Source: Corbicula japonica (Eukaryota; Mollusca; Bivalvia; Venerida; Cyrenidae). Taken from it: a stretch of DNA of 64,000 nt. Under the pieces are notes generated by a model, which was not told where the DNA came from, did no database searches, and saw only the letters and a program-made list of their open reading frames with translations. A program made the position numbers and the translations under genes. Shown here one piece after another: positions 1 to 60,229 of this stretch; positions within the stretch are counted from its first letter, which is position 1, and every line of letters begins with the position of its first letter. The stretch is taken from assembly GCA_038501625.1 (NCBI GenBank), contig JAZAYU010000012.1:7006001-7070000 (forward strand), written 5' to 3'.

Positions 1-176
1 TATTCCAAGTATGAAGTGAATAGGACAAGTACTTTCAAAGTTATAGGCAACATTAAGTTTCAGGTTAAAGTTGGGGGACTACCGGACGACGGCACCGACG
101 ACGACGAAGAAGACGACAACGCCCCCGGACAATAGGATCCCTATGTGTCTACCTGCTAGGCGACACAAAAAAAGCC
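1..176 (-). mobile_element. Helitron-like element H1, 5' end, truncated by the window edge
   Basis: Reverse-complement of the start of the copies at 39181 and 49953. It carries the GTGTCGCCTRGC-type 5' end, the GAC-rich simple repeat, and the first part of the ~159-bp monomer. Confidence 0.75.
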
Positions 177-711
177 CAGACAAGATTTTAAAGGGTTTTA
201 GTTTGCTCTGAAATAACGGATCTTTAAAGGTTTTAAAGCTTACGATAGGAGGCTTGCTAGATGGATCAAACATTCCTCTAAATACTCTATGCTTTCAATG
301 ACATGAGAATGACGACCAGACCTTTTCTAGGTTGTATAAAGGTATGACTGTTTCTAAGGTGTATAAAGGTGATTTCCTGTTTGAAAAAATACTTTATTAC
401 AATTTAACGTTTAAATTATAAGTTAAAAACTTGCACTAAATGTGTTTTCAACCACTTGTTGCATTATAAATTTACTTTTATCTATTTTTAGCCACTGTTT
501 ATTTCTTTTTTCTTTGACTTAGACAAAACATTCTCTGGCCTATTAGACCAAAAGTTATGTTGACAGAAGGAATTCATAGAACTTTTTACACTTATCAATA
601 TGAATACAGGAATGACATTAATTTCACATTACTTTCTGAACACTAAAACATTTTAAAAAACTCCTATTAAAAGATTTAGATTTTTTTCTTTTGTCCAACT
701 GACAAAAAAGT

Positions 712-805
712 AGGAATAGTAGGAGGTTTTTGTAAAATAGTAGGAAAAAGTAGGAACAAGACTAAAAAGTAGGAAAAACTAGGAAAAACTAGGAAAAAGT
801 ATGAC
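712..805. repeat. Short-period AGTAGGAAAA repeat
   Basis: AGTAGGAAAAACTAGGAAAA-type units in irregular tandem. Confidence 0.6.
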
Positions 806-822
806 CACTTGACAGCCTGTTA

Positions 823-941
823 TTTCTGACCAAAATGCGACCAGTGCAGATCCTGATCAGACGGCACGGATGTGCCGGCTGATCTGGATCTACACTGGTC
901 GCACACGCGTAAAAATGCGCATATATCCAGGAAAGGGTTAA
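823..941. mobile_element. TTAA palindromic element (family T), right half
   Basis: Right half only: CTGACCAAAATGCGACCAGT, GATCCTGATCAGACGGCACG, GTGCCGGCTGATCTGGATCT, ending GGAAAGGGTTAA. Close to the family consensus. Confidence 0.75.
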
Positions 942-1015
942 GCTGTTGGTAAGATGAGGCCATTACTGTGATTTTGACAGTTTTACAAAGGTTAATGACA
1001 AAAATATAAACCTAC

Positions 1016-5555
<4,540 letters not shown>

Positions 5556-5559
<4 letters not shown>

Positions 5560-5570
5560 ATTTTCATCAT
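5556..5570 (-). promoter_or_regulatory. Five-codon upstream ORF overlapping the SUPT20H start (ATGA)
   Basis: ATG ATG AAA ATA TGA lies immediately 5' of the SUPT20H ATG in another frame, and its stop overlaps the start codon as ATGA. Such an arrangement can force leaky scanning or termination-reinitiation. It applies only if this stretch is within the 5' UTR, which is inferred. Confidence 0.5.
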
Positions 5571-5748
5571 GATAATGTAATAATGTAGAGTTTCCTGTGT
5601 ATGTGTGTCTACATAGTACATTCCTATGTGTATGTATGTCTTCTTTTACAGCTATCTTCAGAAGATCTGTAAGAAATTATAAAAGACAATTACTGGATCA
5701 TATTATATCAAGACAGGACCAGTAGACACTTTTAATATAATGTTACTA

Positions 5749-6684
5749 CACTGCAACTCCGTTATATCGCAATCCGTTAAATCGCGATATCCAATATAAT
5801 GCGCTTGGTCCGTGGATCCCAATTTTTTTTTGTACATTTACAATGTATATATTTGTTCATTCTTCGTGGGTGGTAAAAAAGATCAAATGATTAAATCAAC
5901 GTTGGCGACAAATTCACGAAACGCACGCTTTTTCCGTGTCGTATTACGTCATTACCGATGAAGGCTGGTTTATACATTTTGTATGCAGGGGTTTAAGAGG
6001 TGATGTACATGTTCACCAACAGATACAATTTAACATCAAACGTATTAAAATAGATGAAAGTTTTTTTTACAATTCTGTTGCTTCTGATTTGACATGAAAC
6101 CCCCTTTGTGACGAACAATAGGTGCGAAAAACACTAGGCTGATACTGTACTGGCAGAATTTCGATCACGAGACAAACCACAAATTAGCAATAATTAATGC
6201 AAGTTGCTACCATAATAGACATGAGCAGGAAACGTCAAAACAGTGTTGTTTTGACATTACCTGCTCATCGACAAATCAAGCTAGTAAACGACGGACGACG
6301 ACGGACTAACATCGCCGACCATGGCCGGCCAACAGATCGTCGATCAGTTGAAGTACCGAAAAAAATAATACCACTGTTGAAAATTGATGTCGGCGATCTT
6401 TTTTTTGTACATTAATTAATTTCTTTTTATTAAAAATAAATCTTAATAAATTATATATATAAAAAAGTTTTAAAACATTTGGTCCATCACGGAACGTACT
6501 CCCTGATGTACCTGTAGATTTCACGGCGTGTTAATTACGCAACACCGCGATATACATGCATCTGACAGCAAAAACAAATGAATTCTCCTTGTTTTAGCGC
6601 GATTATTTACTTATATCGCGCTCCGTTTATATCGCGGTTGGCGGGCTTGGACCCCGAGGTCTGCGATATATTGGAGTTGCAGTG
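5749..6684. mobile_element. TA-flanked inverted-repeat DNA element (pogo/mariner-like, non-autonomous)
   Basis: Begins CACTGCAACTCCGTTATATC and ends with the matching inverted end ATATTGGAGTTGCAGTG, with TA on both sides (5747-5748 and 6685-6686). Length 936 bp. Subterminal TATATCGCG motifs repeat at both ends. No transposase ORF is visible. It lies only ~190 bp upstream of the SUPT20H start codon. Confidence 0.75.
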
Positions 6685-7485
6685 TATTCTGATAAAACTG
6701 TTTGTGTCTTTGTAGTTTTCAGATAAATTAACAAAACTTGGCCTTAAGTTTTTACTTAAATTTTAGTTAAAATTATCATATATAATACACATAAATTGTG
6801 GATATAAGTATATTAAGCTTAAGGAGAAAAATAATTGAATTTGAAAGGATTGAAAGGAAAAAAAAACAAAATGAAATTATATAAATAAAGAATATATATT
6901 ACCAAGCTATTAAACAAAATTAATTGACAGAGACTGGATGGCAAAATCATTTGGCAACATAAGGCATTTTATTTGTACAAATTATACAATAAGATTTTTT
7001 TTGAATCTGCAAGACAATTACAATGAAACAACATAAGCTCTCATGAGCTTTTTAAAGGACTATTTGTATTTTGCAATTCATTATTGACGATAATTCTGTT
7101 CAATTATCAATTCATTTAAAAAGTGGTGTATATGAAACGTAACATTTTTAACATAAACAATACAAATCAAAGACCTATATTATACATAGATACGCGTCTT
7201 CGCTTTATCTCGCATGTGCACGCGGCCTGCGTTATCTCGGCGAGTCACGTGATCGCTAACCGCGTCATAGTAATCAATATGGCTGTCAATTCATACATCA
7301 GAAACTTTCATTTTATTGATCATGAAAACTTGATGTAATTAATAAAATATTTTAAATAAAAGTAAACGTTTTTAATGCTTATTATATCTTCTTTTCGCTT
7401 TGTGGCAACATTATAATTATATTCTTATTGCTCGTATTCCTGTAAATATCGTTTATCGAACAACATATAGTTTATCGAACAACGT

Positions 7486-7534
7486 CCCCGGAAGACGTCC
7501 CCGGAAGTGGAAACATAATTTTCTGGCATGCGCA
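7486..7534. promoter_or_regulatory. Promoter-like cluster: two CCGGAAG (ETS) sites and GCATGCGCA (NRF1-like)
   Basis: CCCCGGAAG occurs at 7486-7494, CCGGAAGT at 7501-7508 and GCATGCGCA at 7526-7534. ETS plus NRF1 sites are typical of housekeeping promoters. This is a candidate start for SUPT20H, which would then have a 5'-UTR intron across the TA element at 5749-6684. No transcript evidence is available. Confidence 0.35.
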
Positions 7535-7599
7535 CTTCGTCAAAGGGCAAGTAATTTTCAAGGGAAACAACCTAAAAAGTAACGCTTGGTCACGTGACG

Positions 7600-9716
7600 A
7601 GATTCTCGTCGAATCCACGAGAAAAAACGAGATTTCTTATATCAGTAATAGAGAGATGCGAATCTATTTATATATATAGGTCTCTGTACAAATTTATTCT
7701 TCAATCATACACGTTCTTTTGCAGTTTAACCGAATAAAATAGTTATCCGAATTTGATTCTGTATACAAATACATTAATCAATTTATTAAACCTGTTGCAA
7801 ATCACCAACATTCGTACATTCTTGATATTTTTTTGCAAAATATCTCCATCAATTATTATAGTGACGTTAAATTTGAACGATCTAATTAAATACATGCAAG
7901 GACTGTTGTTGTTGTTTTGTTGTTGTTGTTGTTGTTCTTTTGGTATTGTCTAATTTACTATCCAAGTTACTTGCCCGATCTCTACGTCACAGCGTTGGGT
8001 AGATTATATGGTCAATCAGTCTACATTCAGATATTATTAACTTGTATTGAACTGTTCATATACTCTTATGGAACACATATTTCACAAACCTGTTTAAGCT
8101 AGGACTTTGAAAAAAACGAAAACACCTTTTAAGGTGGAACGCGCCTCAAATTTTTTTTTCGAGTTTCCTCACGAAATTTCGCATACATATAATTGAGCAT
8201 ATGCCTGATTTGGATGTTTGCTTACTTTTTTAGTATCCTTAGCCGTTTCGAAACTACAAGCCTTCAAAGTATGCCACTAACGTCACTTTTGAGACGTCTG
8301 TCAATTTTCCCGCGTTCAAGCAACAAAAGCCGATATTTCAGTCAATTTTGCGTTGATTGCTACGAAATTTTATCACCTAGTCCGTCTTACAAATGACTTC
8401 ATGTACATACAATTTTCTTATCCGTGGCTCACGTTTTACAAATTTAATGCGTCTTTAACGTCCGTTTTCAGAGACAAAATGACGTCGCGTTTTGCTTAAA
8501 AAATCGCGGCTTTCGTTGATTATAAAAAAAATCTGCAAATTTAAATTTTGATTTTTTTGATTCTATTGATAAAAATTTTTACGACAAATCGTTTGATATC
8601 ACGAAAAGTATACCTTACCAGCATCGTTTTCGCTCAATATCAATTTATCCTACCCCTCTATCTTCTTTCATTTGGCGTTGAAATACTGCTTTCTTTTACG
8701 TGGGATATCTGCAGTTCATTCCAAATCGTCCATTCTTCAATCTTTCTATTATCCCAGCAGCATTGATGGTTAGACAATGATTTTACAATTTCAATTTTAC
8801 GCATTGCAAATTTTGCTAGAGAATGAAATAGCTTTTCACTGACGCACCATGGTCACGAACGGAATGGACGCAAACACGGACATGCATACGGACTTCGCAC
8901 CACGGAATTATGTAATGCCAGCTCACAATTGGCGACTCTCTTACCGTCATGACAAAGTAATTACGTACTGTAATGTGAGTTTACACATTTCTTCTAGAAA
9001 TTAAATAGATTTAAACACTGCTTAATGTTTTTTTACTCACAATGCAAGATTAACAATCCCGTCGGCAATGTTATTACTTCCCTTTATTTATTATCTGGTA
9101 TGTATTTTTAATGAATTACACAGTCTACTGGTTAACAATAAGAAATAATTGAAAATGTTAATTATATTAAAAGAGGTAAGGAGAACATTTTTATTCTTAC
9201 AGATAAAAACCTCAATATTTGAAAACTTTTGATTGTCAAAACAATGAGTTTTATATAAAGTTTGTTACCTAGCGAACACATGATTACTGATTACATCATT
9301 ATGTCCTCGTTTGAGGCGGAAGAGCTCTTAAACTGAGAACAAACAAGACTATTAAGTAATAAAATTAGTTTATAAACCGTTCAGTAAACATTCGTTTTTT
9401 TAATTACAATTTACCATTGTAATTTAACGGACACTAGCAAAAAACAATAAAATAAAACATCCGAGTAAATATTCATGTTGTTACATATTCTATAGATTTA
9501 AAAGATCGCGTTTATTTTAATGTTAAATAAAGTAAAAACATGTGATATCCCGACGTCAGGCCCAGAACGCCCAGTACACCAGATTTAACTTTTTTTAAAT
9601 GTTACATGAACGGTGACATGAACGGTGTGGTGGGGAAACTAGGCATTCTCCCGGAACCACCCCTTCCCTCGCACAAGTATGAATCCAAATAAATAGTGGA
9701 CTTGCTACGCATCTGG
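7600..9716. other. Intergenic stretch without a recognised gene
   Basis: Contains a short GTT-rich microsatellite (about 7903-7937) and only short ORFs with no recognisable domain. CpG-containing patches occur around 7570-7620 and 8820-8960. Nothing here could be assigned to a gene. Confidence 0.5.
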
Positions 9717-10790
9717 GCATGAATGTAGCACAACTATTTGTGCGCGATACGGACTTTTCTATATATGCGATGTTCGTCCTTCGCGCGCAACCCAGTTACT
9801 ATTCAAATCAATGCGGAACATTTTTCTTCTATTTCTATATGCCAGCGATCGGAAAATGAATCGCAACTTTTGGCGGCTCCATAAAGCATCTTAAACCATA
9901 TGTATCTTTAAAAAATTTACATACCTGAAAAGCCACATTCAAGTAGAATCAATATATGTAATCCTTTATAAAAAACGGTTTCGTTTTTTATGCAAAACTC
10001 TTTTAAACCTCCATCCATGTCTGCAGTTTTTATGTTACTACGCTATAAGTTTATCTGACTGTGTAGTGTATCGATTTATAAAAGGGACGTTTTCATTGGT
10101 TAGCACATTAAAATCTACATGTAAACGGCATAAACAATAGTAAGTTTAAAAGTGTTATTTGTGGAATATTTTTTATTTGATTGATACTTTAGAGAATATT
10201 TATGTTTTATAACAACAAATGAACTTAGCAGTGCTGAAATTTTCAAGTTGCAGTGAAAAAATGGGAATTTAAACAGTGCGATTTCCAATCTCACTAAAGT
10301 CAGATCTAACAAAATGTTAGATCTGATGACGACCCGCAGACAACATACATAAGCAATAGCGGTTTTCCCCGATTACTATTTTTAGAAATTGTCAACATAG
10401 GAAGCATGATTTATATAATTCGCAAAATGATCTGAAGATGTCATTAGATTCGAAATGAATGCAATACTACATAAACACAATCATTTGCAGTAAAATATGT
10501 CATAAGCAGGCTGTCAACACTTTCCATTGTTTGAAACACTATTTTTACTTTCACTTTTGCGATTTTGTAGGCGACAATCTGATTGGTTCAATGGGTTAGT
10601 GATAAAAGCACGTTTTAGTTACTCGTCGTCAGATCCTGATAGCGTAGCGGTTTTCAGGAGATGATTTTAATCAGATTGTGCGATTTCCACCACAGTTTTG
10701 ATCGTAACTGCTTGAGACGTAAAGGACAGACAACGTAAAAAGTCCGTATGATGATGGGTCTGTGCTTGCAGTCGAATTATTGAGACTAGG
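9717..10790. repeat. Tandem duplication, copy 1 (with a 390-bp insertion)
   Basis: Starts GGCATGAATGTAGCACAACT and runs to the GATTGAGACTAGG-type junction at ~10790, where the second copy begins. The segments ACCCAGTTACTATTCAAATC, TTACATACCTGA and CAGTTTTGATCGTAACTGCT are shared in the same order with copy 2. The copy is longer because of the insertion at 10288-10677. Confidence 0.7.
10288..10677. mobile_element. 390-bp insertion flanked by a 12-bp direct repeat
   Basis: GTGCGATTTCCA occurs at 10276-10287 and again at 10678-10689. The intervening 390 bp is absent from the parallel position in copy 2 of the tandem duplication. This is the signature of an insertion with a 12-bp target-site duplication. 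No ORF, no poly(A) tail and no clear inverted ends, so the class is unknown. Confidence 0.6.
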
Positions 10791-11432
10791 CATGAATGTA
10801 GCCCAACTATTTGTGCGCAACAAGAGCTTTTCTATATATACGATGATCGCTCTTCGCGCACAACCCAGTTACTATTCAAATCAATGCGGAAAATTTTCCT
10901 TCTATTTCTATATGCCGCCGATCGGAAAATGAATCGCAACTTTTCAATCTTTTGCCGGCGTCATAAAGCATCTTAAACATATTTATTTAAAAAAAAATTA
11001 CATACCTGATAAGCCACATTCAAGTAGAATCAATATATGTAATCCTTTAAAAGTAACGTTTTCGTTTTTTATGCAAAACTGTTTTATTAAACCTCCACCC
11101 ATGTCGATTACACCGCATAAAGTTTATCTGACTCGCGTTTATCGATAATTTTCACCGTGTAAACGGCATATGCTGTGGTAGGTTTAACAAGTTATTTTGT
11201 GGATTATTCGTTCATTTTATTGTTACTTTTATCATTATTAATGTTTTATAACGATATTTGACATACCAGTGTTGAAATTTTCATGTGGGAGTGAAAAAAT
11301 TTTTTAAATCGGGTCGATTTTAACCACAGTTTTGATCGTAACTGCTTGAGACGTAAAGTACAGACAACGAAAACGTCCGTATGATAATGGGTCTGTGCTT
11401 GCAGTCGAATGATTGAGACTAGGCATGAATGT
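10791..11432. repeat. Tandem duplication, copy 2
   Basis: Direct repeat of 9717-10790 without the insertion. It ends with GACTAGGCATGAATG, the start of a third truncated unit. Confidence 0.7.
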
Positions 11433-13850
11433 TAGTACTCCATAAATAGGAAGCAGATTCCAACTAGAAATTTTTGGATCTCATATATTCAGGACCTGAC
11501 AGGGTCTACCAATTACTAACAATTTGGAGTGCTATAGTCTTTTAGCGTTTCTGATCTCGATATGTTAGACATGGAAATAATCGACCGAAAAACCAATTAA
11601 AGCACATCTTCCAACAATCAAGCAAAATATTCAACTATTCATTATTGAAATAATGTTTTATTTTAGTTTATAAATATTAGTATCTTGTTATATATGCATA
11701 TTTCACTTTTTTACAATACCTCACACAAGCTCAAATAAACTAATGATTTCGAAAAGCAACTTGAAAAGAAAATTATTGCAGGAAAAAAGGCCAGGTTATT
11801 TATAAAGGCGACGTGTATTTTTGATTTTAAAAAGTTTGCCTGTTTGTGGGTACTGTGCTTTCTGTGTGTCGCTTTCAATGAGCGCTTGACAAAGCATTTA
11901 ACATGTTATGTTTTATATGTTTTGTATTCTTTTGCAATTGATTGGTGGGTTGGAGTTAATTTACACCCCAAATGTTAAAATGTAATGTGGTATTTTCAGA
12001 TTAATTACATTCCATGATCAGCAGCGTATGATTACCCGATAAAGAGTATGGGTTTGCCCTGAACAAAAAAAAAAGAATTGGCGGAAATACGCAGAATAGA
12101 ATTTTGACACGGGTTCTATGAATATATATATTATCCTATGTATGTATCCTGGAAATGTTAAATACACATATAAAGAAAACCACGCGCAGAAAACACAGTC
12201 TCCACACGCAGCAAAATAATTTAGAAAGGCAAATTATATGTTTTGTTATATGCTCAATTATAAAAAAAAACAAACAAACAAGCCAACAACCAACAATTAC
12301 CAAAAATATCCCGATAGGATATAAACTTTATCGGTCAGTGGCAAACTGTATTTGCAAATGCGGGTTCGAACGGGGTTCTAAGGTGCACCATCCTCATACT
12401 TCCCGCGCCAGGTCCTCAAGACCAAAATTGTAAACGTTCTCAATGTTTTCTGGATGAGGCAATTCCTGATATGCACGTTTCACTAAAAAACAACACATTT
12501 TTCGTAGACATGCTAAAAGTTTTAAGTTAAGTTCGCTTTGTGTACCAATACTAAAATACTGGAATAGAGGAAGCAGACATCACTCTTTAGGTCAGGTACT
12601 TAAACTCAACCATCGTCATCATGCTAATTTTACCCCTAACTGGTCTCGGATAGGTCATCGTTGTCAACAGCTTCTTTTGTGTTATGTGTTCGCAATGCTT
12701 ATTAAAACAATATTGTCAAGTAGGTATGTTGTTTGGAGTTAACCCCTCAAGTAAGTTTAACAGTTTTTGTTCTTGAAAACCAAGCGGGGCGTCTGATTTT
12801 AGTGGACCTAAGCACCAATTTAATATCCTTAGAGGCCAGTATATTTTGCATTCGAATGCGGTTAGCCCTCAGAATAATAAAAATAAACAATTATTGGTGT
12901 CATATTTTGGGAATGTATCGAAACATCTCTCCTCTAAAGTTAACTGTTAATGTGATTTCATCATGTAGCCTTTCTTGATATAAATATTTCACTGTTGTAT
13001 ATTAAAGTGTGATTATAGAATCAGTAGATTCATTTCTAACGATCCAAAAAAGAATAACGTTGTTCATATTAATAAATTATAAAACCCATCAGTGAAATAA
13101 AATCGGGAAAATGGCTACCAACAGTATGTTTTAAGTCCTCTGCGCATGGTGCAAGGTCGAAGATCAAGGTTCCGCTGTACAGTTGACCGCTGTGCTTATC
13201 TATCCCCTTTGGTTGCACGATAGTTGCAGAAGTGTGAGAGTTTAATAATGTTTCTCTAAAAAAAAAATAAAAATAAATTAGGCGCTCGGTCAATTTCTTT
13301 AATTCCTGCCGATATCATTTGGTCAGTTCTCCTGTCCACTTTGCTCGACTTTGTAATAACTGTTTATATAATGAGTGGTAGGTGGTTAATTTGAGTTAGT
13401 TCACCAAGGTAACTGGTACATCTTTGTTTACGGGATCCTAGCGAAGCAAACATTTGCAAGGTGTTTGCAACCTAGAACTCCCAAGTGGCAAATACGTTTT
13501 GAAACTGAATGTTACTAGGCAGCAATCATGAGGGTACTTTTTTCCTGTTATTTCTTTGTAAATGTTATAATCGTTCTATCTTCGAATGTTCAGTTTGGGG
13601 AGTTTCTTTAAGTTGTGTAATTTTCTGAATTTTCTACAAAAAGTACACGTTTCTTTCTAGGAATAGCGAACTAGCAATAAATGGGTTAATTGGTTGTGTC
13701 TGTGTGTGTGTGTGGAGTGTAGGGAAGAAATCGTTCATCTGCAGGTAAAGTCCCATATATTTCAGTCCCATCTATTACATACATGTATAAAGTTTGTGTA
13801 TACACATTACAGTCGTCAAACGCTGTACTATTCCGTATTCGACGTTAGTG
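11433..13850. other. Intergenic stretch without a recognised gene
   Basis: Short ORFs only. A (GT)n run lies at about 13700-13714. A GGGTTCGAAC B-box-like string at ~12362 is not accompanied by a convincing tRNA fold. Confidence 0.5.
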
Positions 13851-13856
13851 ATATCA

Positions 13857-13874
13857 GGCGGGAAGATGACGTAA
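13857..13874 (+). promoter_or_regulatory. E2F-like GGCGGGAA next to CRE-like TGACGTAA, candidate OTUD4-like promoter
   Basis: GGCGGGAA (13857-13864) and TGACGTAA (13867-13874) lie ~380 bp upstream of the first coding exon. A possible 5'-UTR exon would end at the AACAG donor site at 13907/13908 (GTTAAA) and splice to 14253. It would carry a short uORF, MHF-stop. Inferred only. Confidence 0.35.
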
Positions 13875-14255
13875 CGTCGGGCACCTTACAATGCATTTTT
13901 AGAACAGGTTAAAATTGGTAATAAATTATTTTTAATTATGCATTATTATTCGTTTTATTTGTTAAATTATCAAAACAAAATCCGTTCAAATACAAATTCG
14001 CAAATATGTACGTTATGTTCTGTGTAATTGTGTATGTACACACCGGGGGCATCTGCACGTGCTTTTCGTGGACAATCAGCAACACGTGCGTTGAGGAAAT
14101 AAACTATTAGCGGTTTAAAAGATGTTTTGATTGTTTGAAAATGCATTTTTATATCAAACGACACTGCTGTTTGATCACATGCACATAACGGTACTGATAA
14201 TTGATATGTGAATATGTACAATGTTTGACAAGTGGTGTTAATTACATTGCAGGAA

Positions 14256-57745
<43,490 letters not shown>

Positions 57746-58269
57746 CTTATTTATCCTGCGGCTTGGATTTTATATAGCTTACTAGAACACCTGATGTAGC
57801 TTTATACTGGCAAGTGAAATAGTGCTATTTGATGATACAGATTTTAAGATTATTTAAACTTCTTTTATTGTATAATGTTATTGTAGGATAGATCAGGTTT
57901 TAGCTATATGGAGAAAAAAAACGTTTCATGGAAAACAATACAATACATTATGCATCTTTTGCAGTAATTCAAGTGTTTGGATATGCTGAAGACTAATAGT
58001 ATGGATGACAGACTTGTTAAAGTTAAAGAAAGTCAATGCATTTAATCAGTATATTTATGTGCCTTCATCATCACAGCTTGACAGTATTGAACTCTATGTA
58101 AAGAACAAAAGCTCTACTTAAATAGCAATGTCCTTGACAGTTTCATTGTTACACTTACATCATCATTTTTCATGTTTTATTCTAGTCTTAAGTTTTTTGG
58201 TGCTCAGAATTGATATTCCTGTATTCTGGGTCTGTTATATGGCCCATCTTACACATGTCTCATACCTCA
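57746..58269 (+). other. Proximal 3' untranslated region of the OTUD4-like gene
   Basis: AT-rich sequence after the stop codon with no further exon. No canonical AATAAA with a clear downstream GT-rich element could be chosen, so the 3' end of the transcript is not placed. Confidence 0.4.
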
Positions 58270-58678
58270 TATATATGTAATGCAGTTTTCAAGGCCGGTT
58301 TGTGTTTGTTGGTTTATCGGAAATTTGCATTATTTGGCTTTAACTTTGCCATTTCTTAATATTTCTTTATCAAACTTTCAAATTATATTGCTTATGACAA
58401 TACGCTCGAGATGATGCCAAATTCTCAAGGTCAAGGTCACATTTGATGGAGTTATGCCCCTTTTTGTACATGGATTTTTACACGAAAACTTAACGTTGGC
58501 TATAACTTTGTCATTTCTTAATATTTTTACATCAAACTTTCAAATTATATTGCTTATGACAACACACTCATGATGATGCCAAATTCTTTGATGGAGTTAT
58601 GCCCCTTTTTGTACTTGCATTTTTATTCCGACATAGTACCAGAGGGCGACTCAAGTGTTCAACTGAACACCCATCTAG
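58270..58678 (+). mobile_element. Helitron-like element H3 with hairpin plus CTAG end
   Basis: Two direct ~160-bp monomers (beginning TAACTTTGCCATTTCTTAAT at ~58341 and its variant at ~58500) each contain GTTATGCCCCTTTTTGTA. They are followed by hairpin GTGTTCAACTGAACAC, CCAT and CTAG. The left end is approximate. It lies in the 3' flank of the OTUD4-like gene. Confidence 0.55.
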
Positions 58679-59611
58679 TGAAATATTTAATTATGTTAGC
58701 TGTAAGAAAACTATAACATGACTTCATAAATGCACCCCTTCATTGATCTGCAAACTTAATCATTCATTATTGCAACATGACCTCATTTTCTGCACAGTTA
58801 AAAACATTTTCTATAGACAGAGTGTGGCTGGAAATTCATCCTCCTTTGAATGTGTTATTTGAACAAAATAGCAACATAATCATTATCAAGGATGTTTGTG
58901 TGTTTAAAGTTTGATTGTGACCAGAACTGTTCCTTATTAACAAAATTGATTGATAATAGACTTTAAGCTCTTTAAGTGTGTTTTTTAAGTTGACCTGTAG
59001 TGTTTTATTTACACTTAATTTTTTAAGCGTAACTTCTATTCAAATGTTAATGTTTCAGATTTTTTTTTTGGAAATTGTTTACCATTACAGAAACAAATGA
59101 CATGCATAATGACAAATTATGACTACAGTACTAAAACCCCACTTAAAGACATTTTCATATCACATAGAGTTTGATGTGAAACTGTGAAATTTTGGTATTT
59201 TGTTTGATTGCATATTAAAATAATCTTCAATCTATTTTACCTGAATATCGTTCATTTTGGTTATGTCAGTAAAATTAATGTTTTTCTCATTACAAACTTT
59301 TCCACAAATATTCAAGCTGTATTTATAATTCCATTGCATCGTGCGTGCTGAGCACATACACCTCGTGTTAACTCAATAATTTTACTTTAACAACAGGTTT
59401 GATAGCATTCTTTTTTTGTATGTTACTTTTTACGAGATAGAATCTCTAGGTTTGATATTACCATTTACGCCTCTGTCAATTTGTTGTTCCATCAGGTAAT
59501 GGCTGTGTCGGCTCATATGCACCTATACAACCACTTTTTGGCATATTTGTATTTTGTACAGCTTGTTCCTGTTTGAAACAGGACCGGCTCATTTAATACA
59601 TCTGTGATTAA

Positions 59612-60000
59612 TACCCCTTTACTCCATGGGATAGGGCAGTTATCCCATTGGCAAACAGTGTGGCTTCATATGAGCCAGCAGAATTGTGCCATCTGATCAG
59701 TGCCCAAGGTTATAAAACTGAGCATGGAAACCAGTCTTAAATCTCAAGCATCTGATTGGCTGAAATGGCGACTGGTCGCCATTTCAGCCAATCAGATCCT
59801 TGAGATTTGAGACTGGTTTCCTTGCTCAGCTTTATAACCTTCAACCCAGATCTACTCATTTTCTTTTAGATTTATTAGTTTATTTTTCATACTAAAGAGC
59901 AACCAGTGTAGATGTAGATCAGATGGCACAGATGTGTCAACTGATCTGGATCTACACTGGCTACACTTCAAATAAAAACTATATATGGAGGAAAGAGTTG
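59612..60000. mobile_element. TTAA element split by a foldback element
   Basis: TACCCCTTTACTCCATGGGA at the left and TATATGGAGGAAAGAGTT at the right. The foldback palindrome at 59706-59841 interrupts it after GCCATCTGATCAG. Confidence 0.72.
59706..59841. repeat. Foldback element family F inserted in a TTAA element
   Basis: Complete palindrome (AAGGTTATAAAACTGAGCAT ... CAGCTTTATAACCTT) interrupting the TTAA element whose halves are 59612-59700 and 59847-60000. Confidence 0.8.
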
Positions 60001-60090
60001 GTATGCTAATAATTGATAGATTAAAGATTTAGCAGAAGAACAGTAACAGAAATTCAGAATTGTGGTATGTGGCATGTAAGAGAGATGTGT

Positions 60091-60229
60091 CCAAGATCAT
60101 AAAACTAAATCTGGAGACCAGTCTCAAATCTCAAGCATCTGATTGGCTGATTTGCAACCAGTCCCCATTCAGCCAATCCGATGCTTGAGATTTGAGACTG
60201 GTCTCCAATCTCAGTTTTATGATCTTGGG
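60091..60229. repeat. Foldback element family F (AAGATCATAAAACT type), complete
   Basis: Arms CCAAGATCATAAAACTAAAT and TCAGTTTTATGATCTTGG around CTGATTGGCTGATTTGCAAC. Confidence 0.8.

Noticed and set aside
12290..12400. Possible tRNA from GGGTTCGAAC B-box-like string
   Set aside because: No matching A box or acceptor stem at the right spacing.
5560..14252. ALG13-type glycosyltransferase domain upstream of the OTU exon
   Set aside because: No exon encoding the expected motifs was found on the plus strand, so the gene is called OTUD4-like rather than ALG13.
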